Shown here piece after piece: positions 24,185 to 34,191 of a stretch of DNA of 64,000 bases. A program made the translations under genes and the position numbers. Position 1 is the stretch's first letter. Every line of letters begins with the position of its first letter. Source of the stretch: Xanthobacter dioxanivorans (GTDB taxonomy: Bacteria; Pseudomonadota; Alphaproteobacteria; Rhizobiales; Xanthobacteraceae); contig NZ_CP063362.1 in assembly GCF_016807805.1 (NCBI RefSeq), positions 3,452,501 to 3,516,500 on the forward strand, written 5' to 3'. Below the pieces are notes generated by a model, which saw only the letters and a list, made by a program, of their open reading frames with translations, searched no databases and was not told the origin of the DNA.

Positions 24185-25876
24185 TCAGTGCCAGTGGTCG
24201 ATGTTGCGGTCCTTGGTCTCCGGCACGAACAGGAGGCCGATGACGAAGGTCATGAGGGCCACCACGATCGGGTACCAGAGGCCGTAATAGATGTCGCCGG
24301 TGGCCGCCACCATGGCGAAGGCGGTGGCCGGCAGCAGGCCGCCAAACCAGCCGTTGCCGATGTGGTAGGGCAGCGACATGGAGGTATAGCGGATGCTCGC
24401 CGGGAACAGCTCCACCAGCGCCGCCGCGATGGGCCCGTACACCATCGTCACGAACAGGACGAGGATGAACAGCAGGCCGATCACCGCCGCGGTGCGGGGC
24501 TGGAAGATGTCGAACGGGTTCGACATCTTGATGATGTCCTTGTTGGTGGCCGCGCTTGGGTAGCCGGCCGCCTGCAAGGCCGCCAAGGCGGTCTTGTTGA
24601 AGTCGGGCCCGTAGGGCACCACCACGTCGTTCACCTTGAGCTGCACTGGGGTGCCGGCGGGGCCGGCCTCGGTCGAGTACTTGACCGAGGACTTGGCGAG
24701 GAAGTCGCGGGCCATGTCGCACGGCGCGGTGTAGATGCGGGTGCCGACCGGGTTGAACAGGCTGCCGCAATTGGCCGGGTCGGACACCACCGACACCCGC
24801 ACGTTCTGGATCGCCTTTTCCAGCGCCGGGTTGGCGTAGGAGGTGATCATGTTGAACAGCGGGAAGTAGCTCGCCGCCGCGATCAGGCAGCCCGCCAGGA
24901 TGATGGGTTTGCGGCCGATCTTGTCGGAGAGCCATCCGAAGAACACGAAGAAGCCCGTGCCGAACAGCAGCGACCACGCGATGAGCAGGTTGGAGGTGTA
25001 GCCGTCCACCTTCAGGATCGATTGCAGGAAGAACAGGGCATAGAACTGGCCCGTGTACCAGACCACGCCCTGGCCGGCGACGAGGCCGAACAGGGCGAGC
25101 AGCACGATCTTCAGGTTCGACCACCGGCCGAACGCTTCGGACAGAGGCGCCTTCGACGTGGTGCCGTCTTCCTTCATCTTCTGGAAGGTCGGCGATTCGG
25201 AGAGCTGGAGACGGATCCACACCGAGATGCCGAGCAACGCGATGGAGACGAGGAACGGAATACGCCAGCCCCAGGCCGCGAACGCCGGCTCGCCCACGAG
25301 GGTGCGGGTGACGAGGATGATGATCAGAGACAGGAACAGGCCCAGCGTCGCCGTGGTCTGGATCCAGGAAGTGTAGAAGCCGCGCCGTCCGTGGGGCGCG
25401 TGCTCCGCCACGTAGGTCGCCGCGCCGCCATATTCACCGCCGAGGGCGAGGCCCTGGAGCAGGCGCAGGGCGATGAGGACGATCGGCGCCAGGATGCCGA
25501 TCGAGGCGGAGGAGGGCAGGATGCCGACGATGAAGGTCGACAGGCCCATGATGAGGATGGTGACGAGGAAGGTGTACTTGCGGCCCACCAGGTCGCCGAT
25601 GCGCCCGAACACGACGGCGCCGAAGGGGCGCACCAGGAAGCCGGCGGCAAACGCCAGCAACGCGAAGATGTCGCGCGTCGCCTGGTCGAACATGGGCTTG
25701 CCGTCGGCGCCGGCGACGTTGAAGAACTGGTTGCCGATGATGACCGCGAGCGAGCCGTACAGGTAGAAGTCGTACCACTCGAAAACGGTGCCGAGGGAGG
25801 AGGCGAAGATGACCTTCTTCTCCTCGCGGGTCATGGGACGGGGCTTGGCGGCCACCCCTGCTGTCGTCACGCTCAT
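24185..25876 (-). CDS. MHS-family (metabolite:H+ symporter) MFS transporter with an internal insertion
   Basis: 563 residues, longer than the usual 430-450 of the family. TM1 begins SSLGTVFEWYDFYLYG, the MHS hallmark, followed by RPFGAVVFGRIGDLVGRKYTF (MFS motif A), GLALGGEYGGAATYVAEHAP and, after TM7, GWLSDKIGRKPI. About 110 extra residues lie between TM8 and TM9 (roughly 340-450), including two Cys (ANCGSLF, APCDMARDF) and predicted to be soluble. Members import organic acids, betaines or osmolytes with protons. Substrate unknown. Single gene between tRNA-Thr and rlmB. Confidence 0.88.
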   Translation of the reverse strand: MSVTTAGVAAKPRPMTREEKKVIFASSLGTVFEWYDFYLYGSLAVIIGNQFFNVAGADGKPMFDQATRDIFALLAFAAGFLVRPFGAVVFGRIGDLVGRKYTFLVTILIMGLSTFIVGILPSSASIGILAPIVLIALRLLQGLALGGEYGGAATYVAEHAPHGRRGFYTSWIQTTATLGLFLSLIIILVTRTLVGEPAFAAWGWRIPFLVSIALLGISVWIRLQLSESPTFQKMKEDGTTSKAPLSEAFGRWSNLKIVLLALFGLVAGQGVVWYTGQFYALFFLQSILKVDGYTSNLLIAWSLLFGTGFFVFFGWLSDKIGRKPIILAGCLIAAASYFPLFNMITSYANPALEKAIQNVRVSVVSDPANCGSLFNPVGTRIYTAPCDMARDFLAKSSVKYSTEAGPAGTPVQLKVNDVVVPYGPDFNKTALAALQAAGYPSAATNKDIIKMSNPFDIFQPRTAAVIGLLFILVLFVTMVYGPIAAALVELFPASIRYTSMSLPYHIGNGWFGGLLPATAFAMVAATGDIYYGLWYPIVVALMTFVIGLLFVPETKDRNIDHWH

Positions 25877-26290
25877 GGAATGTTGTCCTCCCGTCGTTCA
25901 GGGCTCCGCCGGGGGGCGGAAGTCGAGCCGATCACAGGCAATGCCGGGAGGGGGGCCGGGCGGGCACGGCCCATTGCGCGCAGCCACGCAGGCGTGGCAG
26001 CGGGATCAGGGCGTTCCTCCGTCGGCCCTCCGTTTCGCATCGTTTTAGTGTGCGAATGTCCGGCAGGGCTGGGCGCAATTCAGCGCCATGACATCAGCAT
26101 GGCGAAGGAATGGTAAATTTGCGATTGGTCATTGGTCTTAGGTGCAGGCGCGAAGAGATCTGGTGCGCGTCCGCGCCTTCGTTTCCAGGGGTAAACGGTC
26201 CGGTTGAAACAACCCGACGGGCAACTCCGCTTTTGCTGGCAGGCAGGGAACCTGGCAGGCAGGAGAATGCGTGCACCGGACGGCTCTGTC
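25877..26290. other. 414-bp intergenic region
   Basis: No gene seen. It contains the transporter promoter and 3' flank of rlmB, two close copies of ATTGGTC near 26125-26140, and a 12-bp direct repeat (26236-26263, listed separately). Confidence 0.5.
26236..26263. repeat. Short direct repeat
   Basis: Two copies of CTGGCAGGCAGG (26236-26247 and 26252-26263) separated by four bases, 28 bp from the rlmB stop. Probably a local duplication. Confidence 0.6.
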
Positions 26291-27142
26291 TCAGCCGCGC
26301 TTCATCGCCCGTCGCGCGATGCCGAGGGAGAGGGCGGCGGCGTTCGACACGTTGAGGCTCTTGATGACGCCCGGCAGGTCGATGCGGGCGAGCACGTCGC
26401 AGGTCTCGCGGGTGAGCTGCCTCAGGCCTTTGCCTTCCGCTCCGAGCACGAGGGCGAGGGGCGCCCTGAGCCGGGTGTCTTCAAGGTCGGCGGCGCCTTC
26501 GCTGTCGAGCCCCACCACCAGCATGCCGTTCTCGCGCAGCTCGGTGAGCGCCCGCGCCAGGTTCGTCACCAGGCAGAAGGGCACGTGCTCGAGCCCGCCC
26601 GAGGCGCTCTTGGCGAGCACGCCGGTGGCCGCCGGGCTGTGGCGCGCCGTGGTGACGATGGCGCTGACCGCGAACGCTGCCGCCGAACGCACGATGGCGC
26701 CCACATTGTGCGGGTCGGTGATCTGGTCCAGCACCAGGACGAGGTCGGTCTTGGCGATGTCCTTCAGGTGGGGGGAGGGCAGGTGGTCCGCCTCTGCAAG
26801 GAGGCCCTGATGGATCGCATCGGGTCCGAGCAGCTTGTCGATGTCACCGGGGCGCACCAGCTCGGGCGCGATGGGCGGCGTGAGCCCTTCCTCGGCCAGG
26901 CGGTTCACGGCGTTTTCGGTGGCGAGGATGCGCCGGAAACGGCGCTTCGGATTGGCGATGGCCTCGGCCACGGTGTGCCAGCCATAGAGCAGGGCCACAT
27001 CCTCAGCCCCTGTCCAGGGCGGAGCCTTGCCGCCTTTTGCCCGGCGCGGTGGAAAGGGGCCGCCGCCGGTCCGGCCGGCGCGGCTGGCGAAGGTGGGGCG
27101 GGCGCCGGGGCGGCGGGGTTCGCGGGGCGGGCGTTCGGACAT
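26291..27142 (-). CDS. rlmB: 23S rRNA (guanosine-2'-O-)-methyltransferase RlmB
   Basis: 283 residues. A disordered Pro/Arg/Gly-rich N-terminus (about 45 residues) precedes the SpoU substrate-binding domain (ALLYGWHTVAEAIANPKR) and the knotted SPOUT catalytic domain: motif 1 DPHNVGAIVRSAAAF, motif 2 LVLGAEGKGLRQL and motif 3 LPGVIKSLNVSNAAALSL. Methylates G2251 in the peptidyl-transferase P-loop of 23S rRNA (E. coli numbering). Its position just before tRNA-Tyr and the tuf-rpoBC block is typical of Hyphomicrobiales. Confidence 0.93.
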   Translation of the reverse strand: MSERPPREPRRPGARPTFASRAGRTGGGPFPPRRAKGGKAPPWTGAEDVALLYGWHTVAEAIANPKRRFRRILATENAVNRLAEEGLTPPIAPELVRPGDIDKLLGPDAIHQGLLAEADHLPSPHLKDIAKTDLVLVLDQITDPHNVGAIVRSAAAFAVSAIVTTARHSPAATGVLAKSASGGLEHVPFCLVTNLARALTELRENGMLVVGLDSEGAADLEDTRLRAPLALVLGAEGKGLRQLTRETCDVLARIDLPGVIKSLNVSNAAALSLGIARRAMKRG

Positions 27143-27365
27143 GATGAGGCTTTGTCAGAGCCCGGGGCGGGGCGCAAGAGCAACGGCAGGAGGAAGTGCG
27201 CGGGCGGGCAGGGACGGGTTTCGTCCACAGGCGCGGGCGCGGCGCTCATTTCCGGTTGACTTCGGCGCGCCGCTTTCACATAAACCCGGCCTCGGACGGC
27301 GATTTGCGCACGCTCATCGTCGGCTTCGGCGTGCTGGGGTTCCTTGATCCCAGCTTGCCGGGAAG

Positions 27366-27387
27366 TCTTCCCGCCGCGGCGGGAAGA
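27366..27387. promoter_or_regulatory. 22-bp perfect palindrome before tRNA-Tyr
   Basis: TCTTCCCGCCG/CGGCGGGAAGA, 22 bases ahead of the tRNA. It may form a hairpin in an upstream transcript or serve as a protein site; nothing else in the sequence decides. Confidence 0.35.
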
Positions 27388-27408
27388 ACCGGTGCGACGG
27401 GCGTCGTT

Positions 27409-27493
27409 GGAGGGGTGCCCGAGTGGTTAAAGGGGACGGACTGTAAATCCGTTGGCTCTGCCTACGTTGGTTCAAATCCAACCCCCTCCACCA
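27409..27493 (+). tRNA. tRNA-Tyr (anticodon GTA)
   Basis: 85-base class II tRNA: acceptor GGAGGGG/CCCCTCC, anticodon loop ACTGTAAAT with GTA, long variable arm, T-loop GGTTCAAATCC, encoded CCA at 27491-27493. Confidence 0.95.
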
Positions 27494-27545
27494 CCCGTCG
27501 ACCGCAAGAAGACATCCGGGCCGGCCCGGAAACGGACCTGCCCGC

Positions 27546-27619
27546 GCGGGTGTAGCTCAATGGTAGAGCAGCAGCCTTCCAAGCTGAATACGAGGGTTCG
27601 ATTCCCTTCACCCGCTCCA
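27546..27619 (+). tRNA. tRNA-Gly (anticodon TCC)
   Basis: 74 bases: acceptor GCGGGTG/CACCCGC, D-arm AGCTCAATGGTAGAGCA, anticodon loop CTTCCAA with TCC, T-arm with GGTTCGATTCC, discriminator T, encoded CCA. Follows tRNA-Tyr by 52 bp. Confidence 0.95.
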
Positions 27620-27626
27620 GTCTTTT

Positions 27627-28289
27627 TCAGGCGGACGCCTTTTCCGACAGCCAGCTTTTCACCTTGGCGAGCACGGCGGCAGCGATGCTGTCCACCGATT
27701 CCCCGCTGAACTGGGCCGACGCGCTGCTGGCCTTCACCCCGTCCACCGAGGCGAGCACGGCATTGGTGGCCATGTCGACGATGGCGATGTCGCAGGTGAT
27801 GAAAATGCCCTGCGTGGTGCTGGCCGCGACGCCGGCCGCGATCGGCCCCGCCAGAACCACCGTGAGCGCGGTGGCCGCCAGCACCTGGCCGGTGCGTTCC
27901 TGGGTCGTGGGGATGAGCAGGCTGCGCACGGTGATCTCCAGCCGGGCGGGGCGGGTGCCCTGGAGGATACCGCCAAGCAGGCGGTGGCTCTCCGTGGTGA
28001 GCGCGGCCGCCACCCGATGCTCGGCGTAGGAGCGGAAGCCGGCCCGCTCGATCTGGTGGAGATCGGGACGGGGGGTCTCGCGCTCCTTCGTCTCCAGCGC
28101 GTCGGCCTCGGCCCACTTGACGCTGCCGTCCGAGGGGAAGGTGACCTTCACCTTCGCCAGGGTGAGGCTTGCGATCTCCGCTTCGGACAAAGCGTGTTTC
28201 GGCAACGTCGCGCAGGCGCCGACCAGCAGCGCGACGAAAGCGGTCGCGACGACGCGAATAAGTGCGTTCACGGAAAGGGCCCCCGGCAT
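27627..28289 (-). CDS. Putative outer-membrane lipoprotein, function unknown
   Basis: 220 residues from the ATG at 28289 (AAGGTG upstream; a GTG at 28271 is an alternative). Lipoprotein signal: hydrophobic VVATAFVALLVGACATLPK, with Cys of the VGAC lipobox as the lipidation site. The mature part is mixed alpha/beta and ends with a hydrophobic helix (AATALTVVLAGPIAAGVAA) and GESVDSIAAAVLAKVKSWLSEK. The family is not recognised. Convergent with the tRNA-Tyr/Gly pair, only 7 bp from the tRNA-Gly 3' end. Confidence 0.75.
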   Translation of the reverse strand: MPGALSVNALIRVVATAFVALLVGACATLPKHALSEAEIASLTLAKVKVTFPSDGSVKWAEADALETKERETPRPDLHQIERAGFRSYAEHRVAAALTTESHRLLGGILQGTRPARLEITVRSLLIPTTQERTGQVLAATALTVVLAGPIAAGVAASTTQGIFITCDIAIVDMATNAVLASVDGVKASSASAQFSGESVDSIAAAVLAKVKSWLSEKASA

Positions 28290-28444
28290 GTCACCTTGCG
28301 ACTTTTGGTTGCGGAGGTAGCGGGGGGCAAGGGGTATTCCGTAGCGGAAGGCGATTGCGGGCCACGTGTGCCTCCGCGGGCACAGCCCCGGCCCGGCCGG
28401 CGGGGCGCCCGTAGGGCGGGGTGGAGCCGGATGCGAGGCCGGCT

Positions 28445-28473
28445 CTTGCATCCGCAACCGAAACCCCCTATCC
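28445..28473 (+). promoter_or_regulatory. Putative tuf promoter
   Basis: CTTGCA at 28445-28450 and CTATCC at 28468-28473 with a 17-bp spacer match the alphaproteobacterial housekeeping pattern CTTG-N17-CTAT. About 55 bp ahead of the tuf start. Confidence 0.45.
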
Positions 28474-28527
28474 CACGGCGGCTTTTTTTGCGGCCCGTGC
28501 GGGGCGCTGACCGACTGAGAGAGAACG

Positions 28528-29718
<1,191 letters not shown>

Positions 29719-29731
29719 TCGCAGCCATCGG

Positions 29732-29758
29732 CCCGTCCGCGACAAGCGCGGACGGGTT
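29732..29758 (+). terminator. tuf terminator hairpin
   Basis: Ten-base arms CCCGTCCGCG/CGCGGACGGG around ACAAG, followed by TT only. Lies between the tuf stop and the leftover tuf 3' end. Confidence 0.55.
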
Positions 29759-29760
29759 GT

Positions 29761-29793
29761 GGCGCCGGCGTCGTCGCCGCCATCATCGAGTGA
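29761..29793 (+). repeat. Leftover second copy of the tuf 3' end
   Basis: Reads [14 protein letters not shown], identical in amino acids to the end of tuf, but with different synonymous codons at seven of the ten sense codons (for example GGC GCC GGC GTC GTC against GGC GCA GGG GTG GTG). It has no start of its own and is not translated in any long frame. Most simply a scar of recombination or gene conversion between two tuf copies. Confidence 0.7.
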
Positions 29794-29837
29794 TCTGAGG
29801 GCTGCCGATCGGGCGGTCGCCTCGGAGTGAACAATAG

Positions 29838-29864
29838 AAAGGCAGGCCGAGGCCTGCCTTTCTT
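29838..29864 (+). terminator. Rho-independent-type terminator after the tuf region
   Basis: Ten-base perfect arms AAAGGCAGGC/GCCTGCCTTT with a CGAG loop, followed by CTT. Probably the original terminator of the resident tuf copy. Confidence 0.75.
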
Positions 29865-29873
29865 GCGTCAGGG

Positions 29874-30458
29874 ATGACCATGATCAGGGCAATTCGCGTC
29901 CACGCGCCGGTGGCGGCCCTCTGTGGGGCGCTGGTGGGCTGCGCCACACCGGAGCAGGTGGAGGACGCGCAGGCCAAGCGCGCCGCAAGCTGGGGCGGGC
30001 GCACCCTGATCGGCGCCTATCGCTTCAGCGGCCCCATCGCCGCCTATTTCGAGCCTCCGCCTCCGGGCGCCAAGGGCGGTCGCCTCCTCGTCTGGGAGGA
30101 GGGGCGGCGCGAGGTGATCCAGGGCGAATGGACGGTAAGGAACTTCAAGCTCTGCGTGAAGCCCAATGTCTACTACAAGGAAATGATGGGCGGGCCCTTC
30201 GACCGCGAGGCTTGCCTCGGCTTTGATTCGAGCGCCGTCGAGTTCGATCATTTCCAGGGCGATGCATTCGCGCTCAAGACCAAGCGCGACGTGCCCTATG
30301 TGAGCAGCAAGGCGGACAACGACAAGTTTGCCGCCGTGATGCGCACGACGCCGTATTACGCGCCGGCCAATGGCGGCTTCAGCGAAGGCCTCTATCCGGC
30401 ACGCGAGGGGGCGCCGGCCACGCCTGCGGAACCTGTGGCCGACGCGGCGGCGCAGTAG
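29874..30458 (+). CDS. Putative lipoprotein, function unknown
   Basis: 194 residues. Signal with lipobox [14 protein letters not shown]. Mature part: [24 protein letters not shown], a [13 protein letters not shown] strand and two further Cys (KLCVKPN, EACLGFD) that could form a disulfide; Pro/Ala-rich C-terminus. It looks like a small secreted beta-rich domain; the family is not recognised. Starts 9 bp after the preceding terminator, and the tRNA-Trp promoter begins just after its stop. Confidence 0.75.
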   Translation: MTMIRAIRVHAPVAALCGALVGCATPEQVEDAQAKRAASWGGRTLIGAYRFSGPIAAYFEPPPPGAKGGRLLVWEEGRREVIQGEWTVRNFKLCVKPNVYYKEMMGGPFDREACLGFDSSAVEFDHFQGDAFALKTKRDVPYVSSKADNDKFAAVMRTTPYYAPANGGFSEGLYPAREGAPATPAEPVADAAAQ

Positions 30459-30466
30459 CGTGCCCC

Positions 30467-30495
30467 TTTACAGGCGCCGCGCATCTCTCTAGATA
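30467..30495 (+). promoter_or_regulatory. Putative promoter of tRNA-Trp-secE-nusG
   Basis: TTTACA at 30467-30472, 17-bp spacer, TAGATA at 30490-30495. About 93 bp before tRNA-Trp, the only gene start nearby. Confidence 0.55.
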
Positions 30496-30587
30496 CACGC
30501 GTCCGATGCGCTGGGTCACTTCCCGGCGCGGCGGAGTCTACCCTCGACGCAGGCGGACCCCTGGTCTCCGCATCGAGGTTCCGGCCT

Positions 30588-30664
30588 AGGAGTGTAGCTC
30601 AACTGGTTAGAGCACCGGTCTCCAAAACCGGGGGTTGGGGGTTCGAGTCCCTCCACTCCTGCCA
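30588..30664 (+). tRNA. tRNA-Trp (anticodon CCA)
   Basis: 77 bases: acceptor AGGAGTG/CACTCCT, D-arm AGCTCAACTGGTTAGAGCA, anticodon loop TCTCCAAAA with CCA, T-arm GGGGTTCGAGTCCCT, discriminator G, encoded CCA. The tRNA-Trp-secE-nusG order is widely conserved in alphaproteobacteria. Confidence 0.95.
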
Positions 30665-30862
30665 CTCCTGAAAAGAGCGGCAGGTCCAGCGAGCCGAGGG
30701 GCGGGGCGCGAGCTTGGGCCGCCCGAAGGATCCCGAAGCAACGTCTCGCAAGAGCCGGCGCCGGCGGGTCGAGCAAATTCCAGCGGCGCATGCGCCGCGG
30801 CATTGATATGGCGGCTGCCGGTTTTCCGGCGGGGCCGCCCGGCACAGGTGGCGAAGAGCGTC

Positions 30863-31060
30863 ATGGCGAAGAACAGTCCCGTCGAGTTCTTTCAGCAGGT
30901 CCGCGCCGAGACGGCGAAGGTCACCTGGCCGACGCGGCGCGAGACGCTGATCACCACCGCCATGGTGTTCGTGATGGTGCTTCTCGCCTCGATCTTCTTC
31001 CTGATCGTCGACCAGATCATCCGGTTCGGCGTCTCCACCCTCCTCACCCTCGGGCACTGA
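30863..31060 (+). CDS. secE: Preprotein translocase subunit SecE
   Basis: 65 residues, the short single-span form. Cytosolic amphipathic helix FFQQVRAETAKVTWPTRRETL with the conserved VTWP, then one transmembrane helix (about residues 32-54). Clamps SecY in the translocon. ATG at 30863 chosen to match family length. Followed 17 bp later by nusG. Confidence 0.95.
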   Translation: MAKNSPVEFFQQVRAETAKVTWPTRRETLITTAMVFVMVLLASIFFLIVDQIIRFGVSTLLTLGH

Positions 31061-31077
31061 GCGGAAGGGCGGCAGAC

Positions 31078-31608
31078 ATGGCGAAGCGCTGGTACATCGT
31101 TCACGCTTATTCCAACTTCGAGAAGAAGGTGGCCGACTCCATCCGCGAGCAGGCCGAGCAGCGTAATCTCACCGACCTGTTCGAGCAGATCCTCGTGCCC
31201 ACCGAGAAGGTGGTGGAGGTACGCCGGGGCCGGAAGGTGGACACCGAGCGCAAGTTTTTCCCCGGCTACGTGCTGGTGAAGATGGACCTCACCGACGAGG
31301 CCTTCCATCTCATCAAGAACACGCCGAAGGTCACCGGCTTCCTGGGCGCCGACAACAAGCCCATGCCGATTTCCGAGTCCGAGGCCATGCGCATCCTGCA
31401 GCAGGTGCAGGAAGGCATCGAGCGGCCGAAGCCCTCCATTACCTTCGAGGTGGGCGAGACGGTCAAGGTGGCCGACGGGCCCTTCGCTTCCTTCAACGGC
31501 ATCGTGGAAGAGGTGGACGAAAGCCGCTCGCGCGTGAAGGTGGCGGTGTCCATCTTCGGCCGCGCGACGCCGGTGGAACTGGAATTCGCTCAGGTCGAGA
31601 AGGTCTGA
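31078..31608 (+). CDS. nusG: Transcription termination/antitermination factor NusG
   Basis: 176 residues. NGN domain (RWYIVHAYSNFEKKVADSI, RKFFPGYVLVKMDL) followed by the KOW domain (GETVKVADGPFASFNGIVEEVD). Binds RNA polymerase and links it to Rho or the ribosome. Co-transcribed with secE. A seven-pair hairpin (31617-31634) with a GTTG loop follows directly and may modulate read-through into rplK. Confidence 0.96.
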   Translation: MAKRWYIVHAYSNFEKKVADSIREQAEQRNLTDLFEQILVPTEKVVEVRRGRKVDTERKFFPGYVLVKMDLTDEAFHLIKNTPKVTGFLGADNKPMPISESEAMRILQQVQEGIERPKPSITFEVGETVKVADGPFASFNGIVEEVDESRSRVKVAVSIFGRATPVELEFAQVEKV

Positions 31609-31774
31609 GCGCAATCGGCGGCGGTTGCGCCGCCGTACCTGGCGCCCCCGCCTTGGGTGGCGGCACCGGCGTGGGAGGGGAGGGGGCGTCTCGCCAAGCG
31701 CCCTTTGATCCGCACCACGCGATCCCGGCCGCAAGCCCCCGAGGGGGCGCGCGGCGCATTTGGGGAGTTGTGAA

Positions 31775-32224
31775 ATGGCGAAGAAAATTACGGGTTACGT
31801 CAAGCTGCAGGTGCCCGCCGGCAGCGCCAATCCGGCCCCGCCGATCGGCCCCGCGCTCGGTCAGCGCGGCCTGAACATCATGGAATTCTGCAAGGCGTTC
31901 AACGCCCAGACCGCGCAGCTCGAAAAGGGCATGCCGATCCCGGTGGTGATCACCGCCTACCAGGACCGCTCCTTCACCTTCGAGCTGAAGACCCCGCCGG
32001 TCTCCTACTTCCTCAAGAAGGCCGCCGGCCTCGAGACGAAGAAGAAGCCCGGCTCCGGCTCGAAGACGCCCGGCAAGGGCACCTTCGTCGGCAAGGTCAC
32101 GCGCGCCCAGCTCGCGGAGATCGCCGAGAAGAAGATGAAGGATCTGAACTGCGAGACCGTCGAGGCCGCCGTCCAGATGATCGAAGGTTCGGCCCGGTCC
32201 ATGGGCCTGCAGGTTCAGGGGTGA
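31775..32224 (+). CDS. rplK: 50S ribosomal protein L11
   Basis: 149 residues from the ATG at 31775 (an in-frame GTG lies upstream but [12 protein letters not shown] is the family start). Typical segments: [31 protein letters not shown] and, near the C-terminus, [12 protein letters not shown]. Binds the GTPase-associated centre of 23S rRNA. Followed directly by rplA. Confidence 0.97.
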   Translation: MAKKITGYVKLQVPAGSANPAPPIGPALGQRGLNIMEFCKAFNAQTAQLEKGMPIPVVITAYQDRSFTFELKTPPVSYFLKKAAGLETKKKPGSGSKTPGKGTFVGKVTRAQLAEIAEKKMKDLNCETVEAAVQMIEGSARSMGLQVQG

Positions 32225-32229
32225 GCGCC

Positions 32230-32928
32230 ATGGCAAAGCAAGGCAAGCGCATCCGCGCCGTCAACGAGGGCATTGACCGTGTCAAGCTCTACCCCCTGGA
32301 CGAGGCACTGACGCTGCTCAAGGAGCGGACCACGGCCAAGTTCGACGAGACCATCGAGGTTGCGCTGAACCTCGGCGTCGATCCCCGCCATGCGGACCAG
32401 ATGGTGCGCGGCGTGTGCAACCTGCCCAACGGCTCGGGCCGCACCGTGCGCGTCGCCGTGTTCGCGCGCGGCGCCAAGGCCGACGAGGCCAAGGCGGCCG
32501 GTGCCGACATCGTCGGCGCCGAGGACCTGCTGGAGAGCATCCAGGGCGGCACCATCGATTTCGATCGCTGCATCGCCACCCCGGACCTGATGCCGCTGGT
32601 CGGCCGTCTCGGCAAGATCCTCGGCCCGCGCGGCCTGATGCCGAACCCGAAGGTCGGCACCGTGACCATGGACGTGAAGGGCGCCGTCGCCGCCGCCAAG
32701 GGCGGCGCGGTGGAGTTCCGCGTCGAGAAGGCCGGCATCATCCATGGCGGCATCGGCAAGGCCTCGTTCCCGGCCGACAAGCTGGCCGAGAACATCCGCG
32801 CCTTTGTGGACGCGGTGGTGAAGGCCAAGCCCGCCGGCGCCAAGGGCACGTACCTGCAGCGCGTGGCGGTCTCCTCCACCATGGGCCCCGGCATCAAGGT
32901 GGAGCCGGCGACTGTTCTCACCGCCTGA
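32230..32928 (+). CDS. rplA: 50S ribosomal protein L1
   Basis: 232 residues from the ATG at 32230. Conserved [55 protein letters not shown] and the RNA-binding [18 protein letters not shown]. Forms the L1 stalk; in many bacteria L1 also represses the rplKA mRNA. Ends in a strong terminator, separating this unit from rplJL. Confidence 0.97.
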   Translation: MAKQGKRIRAVNEGIDRVKLYPLDEALTLLKERTTAKFDETIEVALNLGVDPRHADQMVRGVCNLPNGSGRTVRVAVFARGAKADEAKAAGADIVGAEDLLESIQGGTIDFDRCIATPDLMPLVGRLGKILGPRGLMPNPKVGTVTMDVKGAVAAAKGGAVEFRVEKAGIIHGGIGKASFPADKLAENIRAFVDAVVKAKPAGAKGTYLQRVAVSSTMGPGIKVEPATVLTA

Positions 32929-32951
32929 TCGGGTTTCGTCCCGGACAAGCA

Positions 32952-32980
32952 GGGAGGCTGCCACGCAGCCTCCCTTTTTT
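32952..32980 (+). terminator. Rho-independent terminator after rplA
   Basis: Ten-base arms GGGAGGCTGC/GCAGCCTCCC with a three-base loop and a run of six T. The strongest terminator in the window. Confidence 0.9.
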
Positions 32981-33064
32981 GTTTGCGCGGGAAGGGGATA
33001 CGGGGCGCCGCTGCCGCCGTTGGCCGGTGCGATCGCAGGCTTTGCGATTTGTCAAGTGCCAGGG

Positions 33065-33093
33065 GTGACAAGCGTGCCGAAGTCGGCTATAAG
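33065..33093 (+). promoter_or_regulatory. Putative promoter of rplJL-rpoBC
   Basis: GTGACA at 33065-33070, 17-bp spacer, TATAAG at 33088-33093, in the leader just after the rplA terminator. Confidence 0.6.
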
Positions 33094-33602
33094 CGCCGCT
33101 CTCCTGCGTGGCGACATGCGGGAGATTCTGAAGTGTGGAGCTTTCGCCCTTGAGTGGGCGGAAGGGCTGGGAGGGTTCGCCCGCCCGGCCTTATCGTCTG
33201 TAATGACCTGTCAACTTTGACGGATCGTGAACAGACGGAAGTCCTGTCCGAGACTGCCGGTGCCCTGATGTTCGCTCAATCTGGCGTTCTTTCAAGGCTT
33301 AATTTCCGCACCCGCCTCGCCGAGGCGGGCTTTGGGAGGCCAGCATAGACGGGGAAGAGCGGATTTCGGCCTTCGCCGGCTCGTGTCGCGCGAAGATGAA
33401 GATCGGTTCGGAACCAGCGCCTTGCGCTTCGCGACACGGTTTTCCGTGCCCGGGCATGAGGGGACAGGGCATGTGAGCGTCGCGGATCGCGGCCTTCATG
33501 TCGTGACGACAGGTTGGCCGTGGAACGCGGCAAGGCGCAACCGGCGGGTCCGGTGCCTCCTCGGAGGCGAAGGAGCCGCCACAGGCTTAAAGAGAGCCAG
33601 AC

Positions 33603-34121
33603 GTGGATCGAGCGGAAAAACAACAGCTCGTCACGACGCTCACGGATGTGTTCAAGAGCACGTCCGTCGTCGTGGTCGCCCACTATTCCGGCCTCACCGT
33701 TGCCCAGATGTCGCGCTTGCGCCGGCAGATGAAGGCAAGCGGTGCGACCGTGAAGGTGGCCAAGAACCGCCTCGCCAAGATCGCTCTGGAAGGCTCCGAC
33801 GTCGCCCACGTGGCGTCCCTGCTCAAGGGGCCCACGGTGATCGCTTATTCCAGCGATCCGGTGGCGGCGCCGAAGGTTGCCGTCGAATTCGCCAAGGCCA
33901 ACGACAAGTTCGTCATCCTCGGCGGAGCGATGGGCACCACGGCCCTCAACGTGGACGGTGTGAAGGCGCTCGCCACACTGCCGTCCCTGGACGAACTGCG
34001 CGGAAAGCTCGTCGGCCTCATCCAGGCCCCGGCGACCAAGATCGCGCAGCTCACCACGGCACCGGCGACGAAGCTCGCCCGCGTGTTCGGGGCCTATGCC
34101 AAGCAGGACGAAGCTGCGTGA
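33603..34121 (+). CDS. rplJ: 50S ribosomal protein L10
   Basis: 172 residues, GTG start. [55 protein letters not shown] and the C-terminal helix that binds L7/L12 dimers. Base of the ribosomal stalk and usual autoregulator of rplJL. Followed 70 bp later by rplL. Confidence 0.96.
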   Translation: MDRAEKQQLVTTLTDVFKSTSVVVVAHYSGLTVAQMSRLRRQMKASGATVKVAKNRLAKIALEGSDVAHVASLLKGPTVIAYSSDPVAAPKVAVEFAKANDKFVILGGAMGTTALNVDGVKALATLPSLDELRGKLVGLIQAPATKIAQLTTAPATKLARVFGAYAKQDEAA

Positions 34122-34191
34122 GGACACGGCCGCGTGACCGCGGCCCGATCTCGCAATATCCAAATCCGAACCTATCTAAGGACGTATTCCC

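Larger units (their letters stand above)
32929..33602 (+). other. 674-bp rplJ leader region
   Basis: No convincing gene. It holds the rplA terminator, a good promoter (33065-33093), a hairpin at 33311-33329 (eight-base arms CCCGCCTC/GAGGCGGG) and GC-rich stems just ahead of rplJ (around 33557-33590). A leader of about 500 bases before rplJ is expected to carry the L10/L12 autoregulatory binding site; I cannot place it exactly. A 66-residue minus-strand frame at 33299-33499 has no family or ribosome site. Confidence 0.6.

Noticed and set aside
33299..33499. 66-residue minus-strand frame in the rplJ leader
   Set aside because: No ribosome site, no family, Arg/Pro-rich composition of noncoding DNA. 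It may reflect a dispersed intergenic repeat, which I cannot test without a search.
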